A stretch of DNA of 64,000 bases, from positions 1,302,001-1,366,000 of the forward strand of contig NZ_PVBT01000001.1 of assembly GCF_002980555.1 (NCBI RefSeq), read 5' to 3'. The translations under genes and the position numbers were made by a program. Shown here one piece after another: positions 8,639 to 17,315 of this stretch (position 1 is the stretch's first letter; each line of letters starts with the position of its first letter). The notes beneath the pieces are model-generated. The model made no database searches. It was not told the DNA's origin and saw only the letters and a list, made by a program, of their open reading frames with translations. Origin of the DNA: Phyllobacterium myrsinacearum. GTDB taxonomy: Bacteria; Pseudomonadota; Alphaproteobacteria; Rhizobiales; Rhizobiaceae.

Positions 8639-9511
8639 ATGAGCGCATTCGGTTCCCAGTCCATGGCCCTTCCCCTGAAACGCGTCATCATGCGCATGCC
8701 TGACCGCGTCATGGCGGGCGCCGAACGCGACGTCTGGCATTACGGTCCGCAGTTCGATCCGCGCCGCGCATCCGAACAGCACCGCGTCTTTGCCGGTCTC
8801 GTGGCCCAGTCTGGCGCCGATATCACCTGGATCAGGGACGGCAATGACGGATTGTCGGATTCCGTGTTCACCCACGATCCCTCTCTCGTCACCGACAAGG
8901 GCGCGATTCTCCTGCGCATGGGCAAATCCCTGCGCCTCGACGAGACGGACCTGCACCACGAAACCTACAGCCAGATGGATGTGCCGGTGCTCGGCCGTAT
9001 CGTCGCGCCGGGCACCGTCGAGGGCGGCGACTGCGTCTGGGTCGACAGCAAGACGCTGGCCATCGGCCGCGGCGTGCGCACCAATCAGGCCGGTATCGAG
9101 CAGATGGCCGCCATCCTCGAGCCGCTTGGCGTCACCGTCCTCGGGTTCGACCTGCCGCTGTGGCAGGGCGAAGAGGCCTGCCTGCACCTGATGTCGATCA
9201 TCTCGCCGCTCGCCGAAGACCTCGCGCTGGTGCATCTGCCGCTTTTGCCCGCTGCCTTCTACCAGCTGCTGAAGGAGCGCGGCATCCGCCTGATCGCCGC
9301 GCCGGAAGACGAATTTGCCGCCAGCAACGGCCTCAACCTCAACGTTTTGCCGACGGCGCCCTATGAAGTCATCGCCGTGGCGGGCTTTGAAAAAACCAAA
9401 GCGGCCATGGAAGCCGCAGGCTGCACCGTGACAACCTTCGAAGCCGATGCGCTGTGCATTGCCTGCGAGGGCGGCCCGACCTGCCTCACCCGCCCGGTTT
9501 TCCGGCAATGA
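8639..9511 (+). CDS. DDAH/arginine-deiminase-like amidinohydrolase
   Basis: Hydrolase of 290 residues from the amidinotransferase (guanidino-group-modifying) superfamily, the group of dimethylarginine dimethylaminohydrolase and arginine deiminase. Visible features are the acidic DGLSDSVFTHDPS segment, GTVEGGDCVW, the catalytic-His region EACLHLMS and the C-terminal nucleophile Cys in EGGPTCLTRPV. The expected reaction is attack on a guanidinium carbon, releasing an amine or ammonia and leaving a ureido product such as citrulline. The start is ATG 8639; the frame is open upstream but has no better start. It is translationally coupled by ATGA to the TetR gene. The exact substrate is not determined. 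Confidence 0.85.
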   Translation: MSAFGSQSMALPLKRVIMRMPDRVMAGAERDVWHYGPQFDPRRASEQHRVFAGLVAQSGADITWIRDGNDGLSDSVFTHDPSLVTDKGAILLRMGKSLRLDETDLHHETYSQMDVPVLGRIVAPGTVEGGDCVWVDSKTLAIGRGVRTNQAGIEQMAAILEPLGVTVLGFDLPLWQGEEACLHLMSIISPLAEDLALVHLPLLPAAFYQLLKERGIRLIAAPEDEFAASNGLNLNVLPTAPYEVIAVAGFEKTKAAMEAAGCTVTTFEADALCIACEGGPTCLTRPVFRQ

Positions 9512-10164
9512 ACGCACAATCGGCCACACGCAAAACTTTTCGCCGCGAAGGCGAGGACAAGCGCCGCGAGGATCTGATCGCCGCGACGCTGGAATGTGTG
9601 GCCGAGCGCGGCCTCGCCGGGGCGACCGTGCGCGAAATCGCCCAGCGGGCCGACGTCACGCCGGGACTGATCCGCTATTACTTCCCGACCAAGGACGACC
9701 TGATCGGCGCCGCCTACCGCGCCGTGATGAACCGCATGACCGTACAGGCCAGCGATGCCTTGCAGAATGCCGCCGACGATCCGCGTTCGCGCCTGCAGGC
9801 CTTCGTTACCGCCAATCTCGGCGAACCGATCATGGACCCGCACAACCTCTCGCTGTGGGCGGGTTTCATCGCGCTGGTGCATGCCGATCCCGCCATGGCC
9901 TCTGCCCACCACGACGGCTATCTCGGCTTTCGCGACGAGCTGGAAATCCTCATCCGCGAGGCGCTGCGCGCCGCCGGAAAACCGGCCGAACACAACCATA
10001 CCCGCCGCCATGCCATCGCTATCAATGCGATCATCGACGGATTGTGGCTGGAAGGCTGCCTTGCCGGCGATATTTTCGACGATGGGGAATTGGCGGAAAC
10101 CGGGGTTGCCGCTATTGAAGCCGTACTGGGAATTTCATTACAAGCTGAAGGAGGCGCCCAATGA
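9508..10164 (+). CDS. TetR family regulator (BetI-like)
   Basis: DNA-binding repressor of 218 residues. The N-terminal helix-turn-helix is at about residues 40-60 (TVREIAQRADVTPGLIRYYF, with the typical YYF recognition-helix end followed by TKDDL). The C-terminal ligand domain contains the PHNLSLWAGFIALVHADPAM region and an HAIAINAIIDGLWLEGCL helix, as in BetI-type proteins. ATG 9508 overlaps the preceding stop by 4 bp, and its own stop overlaps the aminotransferase start, so it sits inside the operon it probably controls. The effector is likely a substrate or product of the guanidino pathway, which is inference. Confidence 0.88.
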   Translation: MNAQSATRKTFRREGEDKRREDLIAATLECVAERGLAGATVREIAQRADVTPGLIRYYFPTKDDLIGAAYRAVMNRMTVQASDALQNAADDPRSRLQAFVTANLGEPIMDPHNLSLWAGFIALVHADPAMASAHHDGYLGFRDELEILIREALRAAGKPAEHNHTRRHAIAINAIIDGLWLEGCLAGDIFDDGELAETGVAAIEAVLGISLQAEGGAQ

Positions 10165-11351
10165 TGCGCTATGCGTCTGTGACTGATCGTCTGGCCGGTC
10201 TGGGATCGGATAAATGGGCCGTGCATATCCGGGCGCGCGAAATGAAGCGCGCCGGTCATGAGATCATTGAGCTGACCATCGGCGAACCCGATATTCCGAC
10301 CCCGACCGACATGCTTGACGTGGCTGAACATGCCATGCGCACTGGCCGCACCGGCTATTCGAATGGCCGGGGCGAACCCGGCGTTCTCGCGGCGCTTTCG
10401 GCAAAGTATACCGCACGCACCGGCCGGGCCATCGGGCCGGAACACATCCTGTGCTTTCCCGGCACCCAGACCGCGCTGTCGCTCGTTATGCTCGGCCTTG
10501 CCGAGGAAGGCGACGAGATCATCACCGGCGATCCGCTCTATGCCACCTATGACGGCGTCGTCCGCGCCACCGGTGCAACCCGCGTGTCCGTGCCGCTGCG
10601 GCCGGAAAACGGTTTCCGCATGCAGGCAGCCGATCTGGAAAAGGCGGTAACACCGAAATCCCGTGTTCTCCTCCTCAATACCCCGCACAACCCGACCGGG
10701 GCGGTGCTGAGCGCAAAGGAAGTGGCCGAGATCGGCGAGGTCTGCCGCAGACACAATCTGTGGATCGTCTCCGACGAGGTCTACGAACTGCTGATCTTCG
10801 ATGGCAGTTTTGCCTCGCCGCTCGACCAGCCGGAACTCGCCGACCGGACGATTGCGGTTGCCTCCATTTCCAAATCCCATGCCGCACCGGGTTTCCGCAG
10901 CGGCTGGTGCGTCGGTCCGGCGGAGTTCACGCAGAAATTGCTGCCGCTGTCCGAATCCATGCTGTTCGGCGTCCAGCCCTTCATCGCCGACATGACTGCC
11001 TATGCCCTCGGCCAGCCATCGGCCGCTGCTGCGACGATGCGCGAGAGCTATTTCCGCCGCGCCCAGCTGATTTCAAAACGGCTCGACGGCATTGCCGGCA
11101 TCGGCGCCGACGTGCCGCAGGCAGGCATGTTCATTCTCGCCGACATCCGCGCCACGGGATTGAGCGGCAATGATTTCGCCATGCGCCTTCTTGAGGAAGA
11201 GCACGTGGCCGTCATGCCCGGCGAATCCTTCGGCGACAATCTCGCCGGCTATCTGCGGCTCAGCCTCAGCGTCGCCGACGACAAGATCGATGCCGCCTGC
11301 GCCGGGATCGTCCGCCTCGCAACCCGCCTCCAGCAACGGAAATCCGCATGA
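10161..11351 (+). CDS. aruH: Arginine:pyruvate aminotransferase-like class I aminotransferase
   Basis: PLP enzyme of 396 residues, fold type I. The PLP lysine is K238 in SISKSHAAPGFRSGW, with SDEVYE at 204-209 and NTPHNPTG at 173-180. The order and wording of the motifs resemble AruH, which moves the alpha-amino group of arginine to pyruvate to give 2-ketoarginine. The neighbouring TPP decarboxylase of the same pathway supports this. A GGAGG lies 7 bp before ATG 10161; ATG 10164 is equally possible. It overlaps the next gene by ATGA. The gene name rests on similarity recalled from memory plus context. Confidence 0.8.
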   Translation: MMRYASVTDRLAGLGSDKWAVHIRAREMKRAGHEIIELTIGEPDIPTPTDMLDVAEHAMRTGRTGYSNGRGEPGVLAALSAKYTARTGRAIGPEHILCFPGTQTALSLVMLGLAEEGDEIITGDPLYATYDGVVRATGATRVSVPLRPENGFRMQAADLEKAVTPKSRVLLLNTPHNPTGAVLSAKEVAEIGEVCRRHNLWIVSDEVYELLIFDGSFASPLDQPELADRTIAVASISKSHAAPGFRSGWCVGPAEFTQKLLPLSESMLFGVQPFIADMTAYALGQPSAAAATMRESYFRRAQLISKRLDGIAGIGADVPQAGMFILADIRATGLSGNDFAMRLLEEEHVAVMPGESFGDNLAGYLRLSLSVADDKIDAACAGIVRLATRLQQRKSA

Positions 11352-12934
11352 CCACGGTTGGTGAAGCCCTCGTCCATCTGCTCGAATCCTACGATGTCGA
11401 TACCGTCTTCGGCATTCCCGGTGTTCACACCATCGAACTCTATCGCGGTCTTGCCGCGTCGAAAATCCGGCACATCACGCCGCGCCATGAACAGGGCGCG
11501 GGCTTCATGGCCGATGGCTATGCGCGGGCGACCGGCAAGCCCGGCGTCGCCTTCGTCATCACGGGCCCTGGCATCACCAACACGATCACCGCGATGGGTC
11601 AGGCGCGCGCCGATTCCATTCCCATGCTGGTGATCTCGGGCGTCAACCAGCGGGACTCGCTCGGCAAGGGCATGGGCTTCCTGCATGAATTGCCCAATCA
11701 GCGCGCCATGCTGCAGACGGTTGCGATGTTCTCGCATCGCATTGAAAAAGCGGATGAATTGCCCATCGTGCTCGCTCGTTCCTTTGCCTTGTTCGCCTCG
11801 CGGCGTCCCGGCCCCGTGCATATCGAGATACCGCTCGACGTGATGGCACAGCCGCTCGATGGCGCGAGCCGCCAGCTGTCGGACGCGCCGATCCCGCAGG
11901 CATCGGCCGAAACCATGGCGGAACTCACCCGCCAGTGCCTTGCGGCGGAACGGCCGGTCATCCTTATTGGCGGCGGCGCCAAGGGGGCGGCGGCGGAACT
12001 CAAGGATCTGGCGGAGAAGCTGGATGCACCTGTGATCGCAACCACCAATGCGCGCGGTATCCTGCACAATCACCCGCTGCTGATCCCGGCCAGCGCCAGC
12101 CTCACCGCCGTACGCAATCTTCTTGCGGAAAGCGATCTTGTCCTTGCCATCGGCACAGAAATGGGGCCGACCGACTATGACATGTATGGCGATGGCGGTT
12201 TTCCCGAGCTGAAACGTCTGGTGCGCATCGACATCGATGCGGGACAGCTCGACCGCCGCCCCGCCTTCATGCCCATCGAGGCTTCGGCCAGGGAGACGGT
12301 CAGCGCGCTTGCCGCCACCTTGCCCACGCGGCGCAACACGAAGTCCGGCGAAGACCGCGCCCGCGCCACCCGCGATGCGGCATGGGCCGAGATCGGTCCG
12401 CGCACGCAAAGCCATGTGCGCTTTCTGAATATCCTGCGCGACACGCTGCCGGGCTCACTCATCGTCGGGGATTCCACCCAGGCCATCTATTCCGGCAATC
12501 TCTATTACGACCATGACCGCACCGGCGGCTGGTTCAATGCGGCGACCGGCTTCGGCGCGCTCGGCTTCGGCCCGCCCGCCGCCATCGGTGCGGCCCTTGG
12601 GAAGCCCGAGACGTCGACGATCTGCATTGTCGGCGACGGCGGATTTCAGTTCGTCCTCGGCGAACTCGGCGCAGCCGTCGATGAGAAGGTCCCGGTCATT
12701 TTCGTGGTCTGGAACAATCAGGGCTATCAGGAAATCGAGCGCGCCATGCGCGATGTCCACATCAATCCGGTGGGCGTGCGCCCCTCGGCACCCGATTACC
12801 TGAAAATCGCCGAAGCCTATGGCGTGGCTGCGCAAAAGCTGAAAACGTTGGAAGAACTGCCCGCCGCCATGCTGAAAGCCAAGGCAAGCGGACAGCCCTA
12901 TCTGATTGAAATCGATGAAACATTGATTGGTTGA
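11348..12934 (+). CDS. aruI: 5-guanidino-2-oxopentanoate (2-ketoarginine) decarboxylase-like TPP enzyme
   Basis: Thiamine-diphosphate enzyme of 528 residues with the acetolactate-synthase domain order: N-terminal pyrimidine-binding, central, C-terminal pyrophosphate-binding. The catalytic glutamate is in PRHEQGAGFMADGYAR, and the TPP/Mg motif runs from GDGGFQFVLGELG to VVWNNQGYQEIE. No acetolactate synthase small subunit is nearby, and the gene is coupled to an AruH-like aminotransferase. The best reading is therefore AruI, which decarboxylates 2-ketoarginine to 4-guanidinobutanal. Its TGA stop lies inside a hairpin that probably terminates both this gene and the convergent aldehyde dehydrogenase. 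Confidence 0.8.
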   Translation: MTTVGEALVHLLESYDVDTVFGIPGVHTIELYRGLAASKIRHITPRHEQGAGFMADGYARATGKPGVAFVITGPGITNTITAMGQARADSIPMLVISGVNQRDSLGKGMGFLHELPNQRAMLQTVAMFSHRIEKADELPIVLARSFALFASRRPGPVHIEIPLDVMAQPLDGASRQLSDAPIPQASAETMAELTRQCLAAERPVILIGGGAKGAAAELKDLAEKLDAPVIATTNARGILHNHPLLIPASASLTAVRNLLAESDLVLAIGTEMGPTDYDMYGDGGFPELKRLVRIDIDAGQLDRRPAFMPIEASARETVSALAATLPTRRNTKSGEDRARATRDAAWAEIGPRTQSHVRFLNILRDTLPGSLIVGDSTQAIYSGNLYYDHDRTGGWFNAATGFGALGFGPPAAIGAALGKPETSTICIVGDGGFQFVLGELGAAVDEKVPVIFVVWNNQGYQEIERAMRDVHINPVGVRPSAPDYLKIAEAYGVAAQKLKTLEELPAAMLKAKASGQPYLIEIDETLIG

Positions 12935-12953
12935 TGGCTTTACGCCATCAACC
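12929..12953. terminator. Bidirectional hairpin between aruI-like and aldehyde dehydrogenase genes
   Basis: A perfect 10-bp stem, GGTTGATGGC (12929-12938) with GCCATCAACC (12944-12953), surrounds a 5-base loop. The stem includes the stop codon of the plus-strand gene, and the convergent minus-strand gene ends 11 bp further on. No long T-run follows, so the termination strength is uncertain. Confidence 0.55.
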
Positions 12954-12964
12954 ATTTCTGCCCG

Positions 12965-14389
12965 TTACGGCCGGTGGATGGTCTTGACCTCGAGAAAGTC
13001 TTCCAGACCGAATTTGCCGCCCTCGCGGCCATTGCCTGACTGCTTGTAGCCGCCGAACGGGCTGCCATAGCGATGCGGTCCGCCATTGATATGCACCATG
13101 CCGGCCTTCAGCCTTGACGCCACGCGCTCGGCACGCTTGGCGTCCCCCGTCTGCACATAGGCGGCAAGGCCGTAGGGCGTATCATTGGCGATGGCGATGG
13201 CTTCTTCCTCCGTATCGAACGGAATGAGCGAAAGCACCGGCCCGAACACTTCTTCCCGCGCAATGCGCATATCGTTGCGCACATCGGCAAAGATGGTGGG
13301 ACGGACGAAATAGCCGGTTTCAAACCCCTCCGGCTTGCCTGCACCGCCGACCAGCACGCGCGCGCCTTCGGAAATGCCCGCTTCGATCAGGTTCTGCACC
13401 CGGCCATACTGGATATGGCTGACAAGCGGGCCGATATGATCGCCCTCTTCCTGCGGATCGCCGACCTGTGCCTGTCTGCCCGTGGCTTCGGCGATTTTCA
13501 CCGCCTTGTCATAGACCGAGCGCTGCACCAGCATGCGCGTCGGCGCATCGCAGGACTGGCCGCTATTGTTGAAGCATTCGAGCACGCTGCCCGCGACGCG
13601 ATCCTCCAGATCGGCATCCTCGAACACGATGTTGGGTGACTTGCCGCCCAGTTCCAGCGTGACGCGCTTGACCGTTTCCGCCGCATCCTTGCTGACGGCG
13701 ATGCCGGCGCGGGTGGAACCGGTGAACGACATCATGTCGACGTCTTTGTGCTTGGACAAGGCGGCGCCGACGGTCGCACCGTCGCCATTGACGAGATTGA
13801 AGACGCCAGCCGGAAAGCCTGCCTCATCCACCATTTCAGCATAGAGCAGTGCATTGAGCGGCGTGAACTCGCTCGGCTTCAGCACGCAGGTGCTGCCGGT
13901 GGCGAGAACCGGGACGACCTTTAGCGCGATCTGGTTGATCGGCCAGTTCCACGGCGTGATCAGCCCGCACACGCCGATGGGCTCGCGCACCAAAAGATCG
14001 CCGTTCGGCAGTTCCTCGCGCATGTGCAGTGCTTTCAACGCATCGATAAAGCCCTGGAGGTGGCCGACGCCGACATCCGCCTGCTGCTGCGTGCTCATGG
14101 TGATCGGCGCGCCGAGTTCCAGCGTGATGGTTTTTGCCATCTCGTCATAGCGGCGCTTGTAGATCGCGAGCAGCTTTTCCAAAAGCGCCAGCCGCTCTTC
14201 CACCGATGTGCGGCTATAGGTCTGAAAGGCGGTTTTCGCCGCAGCCACGGCGCGGTCGATATCGGCTGCCGTGCCCATGGAAATGACAGCGACCGGTTTT
14301 TCCGTCGCCGGGTTGATCACATCGAGATCATTGGCCTTGAGAGGCGGCACCCACGCGCCATTGATATAGAAATCCCGCTTGATGAGCAT
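12965..14389 (-). CDS. Aldehyde dehydrogenase (probable 4-guanidinobutyraldehyde dehydrogenase)
   Basis: NAD(P)-dependent aldehyde dehydrogenase of 474 residues. Catalytic residues are visible: C280 in FNNSGQSC, E246 in LELGGK, and N148 in TPWNWPIN, with the cofactor-loop sequence SFTGSTRAG at 221-229. It is a standard soluble class enzyme. It lies convergent to the AruI-like gene, so the likely role is oxidation of 4-guanidinobutanal to 4-guanidinobutyrate. The guanidinobutyrase needed next is not in the window. Other omega-amino or betaine aldehydes cannot be excluded from sequence alone. Confidence 0.85.
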   Translation of the reverse strand: MLIKRDFYINGAWVPPLKANDLDVINPATEKPVAVISMGTAADIDRAVAAAKTAFQTYSRTSVEERLALLEKLLAIYKRRYDEMAKTITLELGAPITMSTQQQADVGVGHLQGFIDALKALHMREELPNGDLLVREPIGVCGLITPWNWPINQIALKVVPVLATGSTCVLKPSEFTPLNALLYAEMVDEAGFPAGVFNLVNGDGATVGAALSKHKDVDMMSFTGSTRAGIAVSKDAAETVKRVTLELGGKSPNIVFEDADLEDRVAGSVLECFNNSGQSCDAPTRMLVQRSVYDKAVKIAEATGRQAQVGDPQEEGDHIGPLVSHIQYGRVQNLIEAGISEGARVLVGGAGKPEGFETGYFVRPTIFADVRNDMRIAREEVFGPVLSLIPFDTEEEAIAIANDTPYGLAAYVQTGDAKRAERVASRLKAGMVHINGGPHRYGSPFGGYKQSGNGREGGKFGLEDFLEVKTIHRP

Positions 14390-14499
14390 CGTCGCCTCCT
14401 CGTGAATGCTGTTCGTCCCGCAAATGGTATGGGGCTTTTCGCCCGGTTGCTAGAAGGAAAAACGACGGAAAGTTTATGTGGTGGCCGACTATCGCTATC

Positions 14500-14657
14500 A
14501 CCCCCCTCTGGGCTGCCACCCATCTCCCCCACAAGGGGGGAGATCATCTTTCACAATGGTTTCAGCCAACCTTCAACGTTGAAAATGATACGGAATCATT
14601 GATGTCAATGTGATCTCCCCCCTTGTGGGGGAGATGTCCGGCAGGACAGAGGGGGGT
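14500..14657. repeat. Paired C/G-rich palindromic intergenic element, copy 1
   Basis: Two near-complementary arms, each containing a hairpin of the type CTCCCCC-ACAA-GGGGGGAG, lie about 60 bp apart. The outer ends are CCCCCCTCTGGGCTG and CAGGACAGAGGGGGG, so the whole 158 bp can also fold as one large cruciform. It shares the inner motif TTTCAGCCAA with related elements at 46071, 47249 and 57174. It resembles the RIME or REP-like intergenic mosaics known from rhizobia; the family name is inference. It fills most of the 278-bp gap between the aldehyde dehydrogenase and the next gene. Confidence 0.85.
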
Positions 14658-14667
14658 AAAACCACTC

Positions 14668-15603
14668 TCACCCCGCCGAGCGCACCAGCGCCTGCGCCAT
14701 GCAGTGAATGCCGCCGCCGGTTTTGGAAATCTCGCTCATATCCACCGCCGCCACCTCGAATCCGCGCGCGCGCAGCTTGCCGATCAGCGTCCTGCTCGAC
14801 GACGGCGCGATGATCCGGTCCTTGCCCAGCGCCATGAAATTGCAGCCGAGATTCATCGTGTCCTCAAACGGCACGTCGATGATCTCGTGGCCCTTGGCTT
14901 TCAGCCAGTCGACAATATCAGGCTCCGTGCAGGCAAGGCACACGGCGGTCAGTTTTGGCGCGATCGGCACCACCATCAGGTCGATATGCACGTAGTACTC
15001 GTCGATGAAGGCAAGGCGCGTCTCCCAGCCTTCCCGGCGGAACCATTCCTCCACCTGCCGCGCGCCCTCTTCCTGCGTGCGGGCGCCGCCGCAGCCGATA
15101 AGGACGCAGCCCTCCTCGATCACGTTGAAATCACCGCCCTCGAAGGTGCCTGCGGTCACCATGTCATAGATGGGGATGCCAAGCTTTTCGTAGGTGCGGA
15201 TCGCGGCGTAATTCTCGCCGCGCCGCCACCAGTTGGCCATGGCGGTGATGATGGCGCCATAGGGCGTCATGACGCTGGAATCGCGGGAATAGACCTGCAT
15301 CGGCAGTTCCGGTTCCGGCTCGTGCCAGTGGATTTTCACGCCGAAATGCTCATAGGCGGCAACCAGTTCCTTGTGCTGGGCCTGTGCGGTCTGAATATTG
15401 CACGGCGCCTCGCGCAGATGCTTGCGCGACAGCGAGCTTGTCGCCATGTGGCGCAGGAAGGCGGGCGAGCCCAAAAGGACATCGGTCAGCGGGTCGGTTT
15501 CGTTGCGAAAGCCCCAGCCTTTCAGCGGTTGTGTACCGCCGTTCGGATCGCGGCGTTTGAGCGTGAAAACATCGCTGTCAAAACCCTGTTCATGGCGTGT
15601 CAT
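14668..15603 (-). CDS. Amidinotransferase/arginine-deiminase-family enzyme, second paralogue
   Basis: Enzyme of 311 residues from the guanidino-group-modifying superfamily. The acidic segment is QVYSRDSSVMTP, followed by TAGTFEGGDFNVI, the catalytic His in EYYVHIDLM, and the nucleophile Cys301 in GGGIHCMAQ. It is only distantly similar to the DDAH-like protein at 8639, so the two probably act on different substrates. Family members include glycine amidinotransferases, DDAH and related hydrolases. The stop is 10 bp from the palindromic element. It lies 15 bp downstream of the M20 amidohydrolase and is probably in one transcript with it. Confidence 0.82.
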   Translation of the reverse strand: MTRHEQGFDSDVFTLKRRDPNGGTQPLKGWGFRNETDPLTDVLLGSPAFLRHMATSSLSRKHLREAPCNIQTAQAQHKELVAAYEHFGVKIHWHEPEPELPMQVYSRDSSVMTPYGAIITAMANWWRRGENYAAIRTYEKLGIPIYDMVTAGTFEGGDFNVIEEGCVLIGCGGARTQEEGARQVEEWFRREGWETRLAFIDEYYVHIDLMVVPIAPKLTAVCLACTEPDIVDWLKAKGHEIIDVPFEDTMNLGCNFMALGKDRIIAPSSSRTLIGKLRARGFEVAAVDMSEISKTGGGIHCMAQALVRSAG

Positions 15604-15618
15604 TGGTTCGTCTCCTCG

Positions 15619-17208
15619 TCAGGGGCGCGTGGGTATCCACCAGTCCCGCCCGCGTGCAGTGGTCACATATTCCGGCCAGCGGAAATGAATCGGCGGCTCG
15701 TAGTCGCACAGGGGTGCGATCCAGTTGGAGCCGCCAATGCCGCCGCCGGTGCGTTGGATGAATTCGTCCTTTGCCTTGTCCCTCGCCTCGCCATCCTCAA
15801 GCAGGCGCAGCGCGGTCAGCGCCACCGTCTTGGCGGCGGTCAGCACCATCGGATCGATCGTCGCCGAAATACCGCCGAGCGCATTCATCACCCAGCCCGG
15901 ATAGGCAAAACCTTTCGGTGCCTTCAAGGCGGGCCGCGCCACGTAGAACCGTACGGTGGGTGCATGCCATGTCATGTCGGTATAATCGTCGGAGGTGGAA
16001 TTGATCTGCGACGGCGGCAGGTCGCGGCGCAGGATCGCCTCGGCTTCCCGAGGCGCGATCAATGCCTCGCATTCATCGAGAAACGGGTTCTGCATCGCAT
16101 CGATTCCGGCATTCACCTGAATCTCCCGCGCAACCGCCTTTGCCGCCTCGTTCCAGCGCGGCGCGCCGACAGCCTGCAGGGCATCCCATGTCACTTCGGC
16201 CATGGCATGGTTGGCAAGGCCCGGTCGTGACTTGCACACCCAGTGCCGCTCCACCCGGCAGCCGGTCATGGCGGCGGCGTGTTCGGCATTGCGGTCGAGC
16301 ACGGTGGTGACACGTTCGGCCATGGCAATGTCAGGCACGCGCATCATGTACTGGATTTCGGCAAGCCCGGCGGGCAGATTGTCCGCCGTCGCCTGCCCTG
16401 CCGTCAGGATCGCCTCGCTGATCGACCAGCCGCCCTGATGCGGCAGCATGGAATCGCGCAGCGCCTTGGAGGCCATGTACATCATCATCAGCGCATCGTT
16501 GGCGCCGGGTGCGCGCACCGCCGAATGGGATTGCGGGATCGGCGCGCCATCGCTGAGCCCCCAGCCCTCCGGCTGGTCGCAGACAAAGCGGTAAATCATC
16601 GAATAGGCGGCGCCGCAATGCGTCTCCCAGCGCACCGTATTGCACAGCGGCAGCATGTAGAACGGATGAAACGAGATCATCCCGTCCAGCCCGTCATAAT
16701 AGCCCTTGGCGGCATGGATGGGTTTCGAGCCCCGCACCTTTTCGGCGGGTTCGCCGGTGAAGCGCAGCGTGCCTGCAATGCCATGTTTTTCCATGGCGGC
16801 TTTTGTTGCCAGCAACCCGCCCAGACTGGAAATGCCGAGGCCGGAATGCGGGTCCGTGTGGCCACCCGCATGCTCGTTTAGGCCGGGTCTTGGCCGTTTG
16901 ACCGTGGCCGCGTCCTGGCAGTTGCCGGGGACCGCATCATATTCCGCATACATGCCGATGACAGGGGATTTGCCTGTCATTCCCGCCCTGTTGGACCAGT
17001 GCGCGCAGAATGCCGTGGGCATGCCGCCGGATCCAACCTCGACGTCGAAACCTTCGCGGCGCAGCAGCGCCACATACCAGTCCGCCGATTGATATTCGCG
17101 CCAGGCGGTTTCACCGAAGCCGAAAATGGTGCGCGTCCACGCCGACAGGTCGGCCTGATGCGCGTCGACAAAATCCAGCGCTGTGCTTCCTGCTGCCGTG
17201 ATCACCAT
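15619..17208 (-). CDS. M20-family metallo-amidohydrolase (AbgB-like)
   Basis: Zinc amidohydrolase of about 529 residues from the M20 peptidase/AbgB group. Metal-binding signatures are GMYAEYDAVPG, then a GHTDPHSGLG segment with the expected His, and FTGEPAEKVRGSKP. A dimerisation domain follows, then a late IDPMVLTAAKTVALTALRL stretch. ATG 17208 is chosen because GGGGAG lies 4 bp upstream; upstream codons lie in the divergent regulator's promoter region. It is expected to split an acyl-amino-acid or aminobenzoyl-glutamate-like amide. The LysR gene divergent to it is a likely regulator. The substrate is unknown. Confidence 0.83.
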   Translation of the reverse strand: MVITAAGSTALDFVDAHQADLSAWTRTIFGFGETAWREYQSADWYVALLRREGFDVEVGSGGMPTAFCAHWSNRAGMTGKSPVIGMYAEYDAVPGNCQDAATVKRPRPGLNEHAGGHTDPHSGLGISSLGGLLATKAAMEKHGIAGTLRFTGEPAEKVRGSKPIHAAKGYYDGLDGMISFHPFYMLPLCNTVRWETHCGAAYSMIYRFVCDQPEGWGLSDGAPIPQSHSAVRAPGANDALMMMYMASKALRDSMLPHQGGWSISEAILTAGQATADNLPAGLAEIQYMMRVPDIAMAERVTTVLDRNAEHAAAMTGCRVERHWVCKSRPGLANHAMAEVTWDALQAVGAPRWNEAAKAVAREIQVNAGIDAMQNPFLDECEALIAPREAEAILRRDLPPSQINSTSDDYTDMTWHAPTVRFYVARPALKAPKGFAYPGWVMNALGGISATIDPMVLTAAKTVALTALRLLEDGEARDKAKDEFIQRTGGGIGGSNWIAPLCDYEPPIHFRWPEYVTTARGRDWWIPTRP

Positions 17209-17315
17209 GCATCTCCCCGTTGCGGCGAGATAATCATCTGGAAGGCGGGACAAAAAGTGATATGTTTTTTCAAAACGTGCAAATTCCATTCACCTCATCA
17301 GCCGGAAACCCATCC

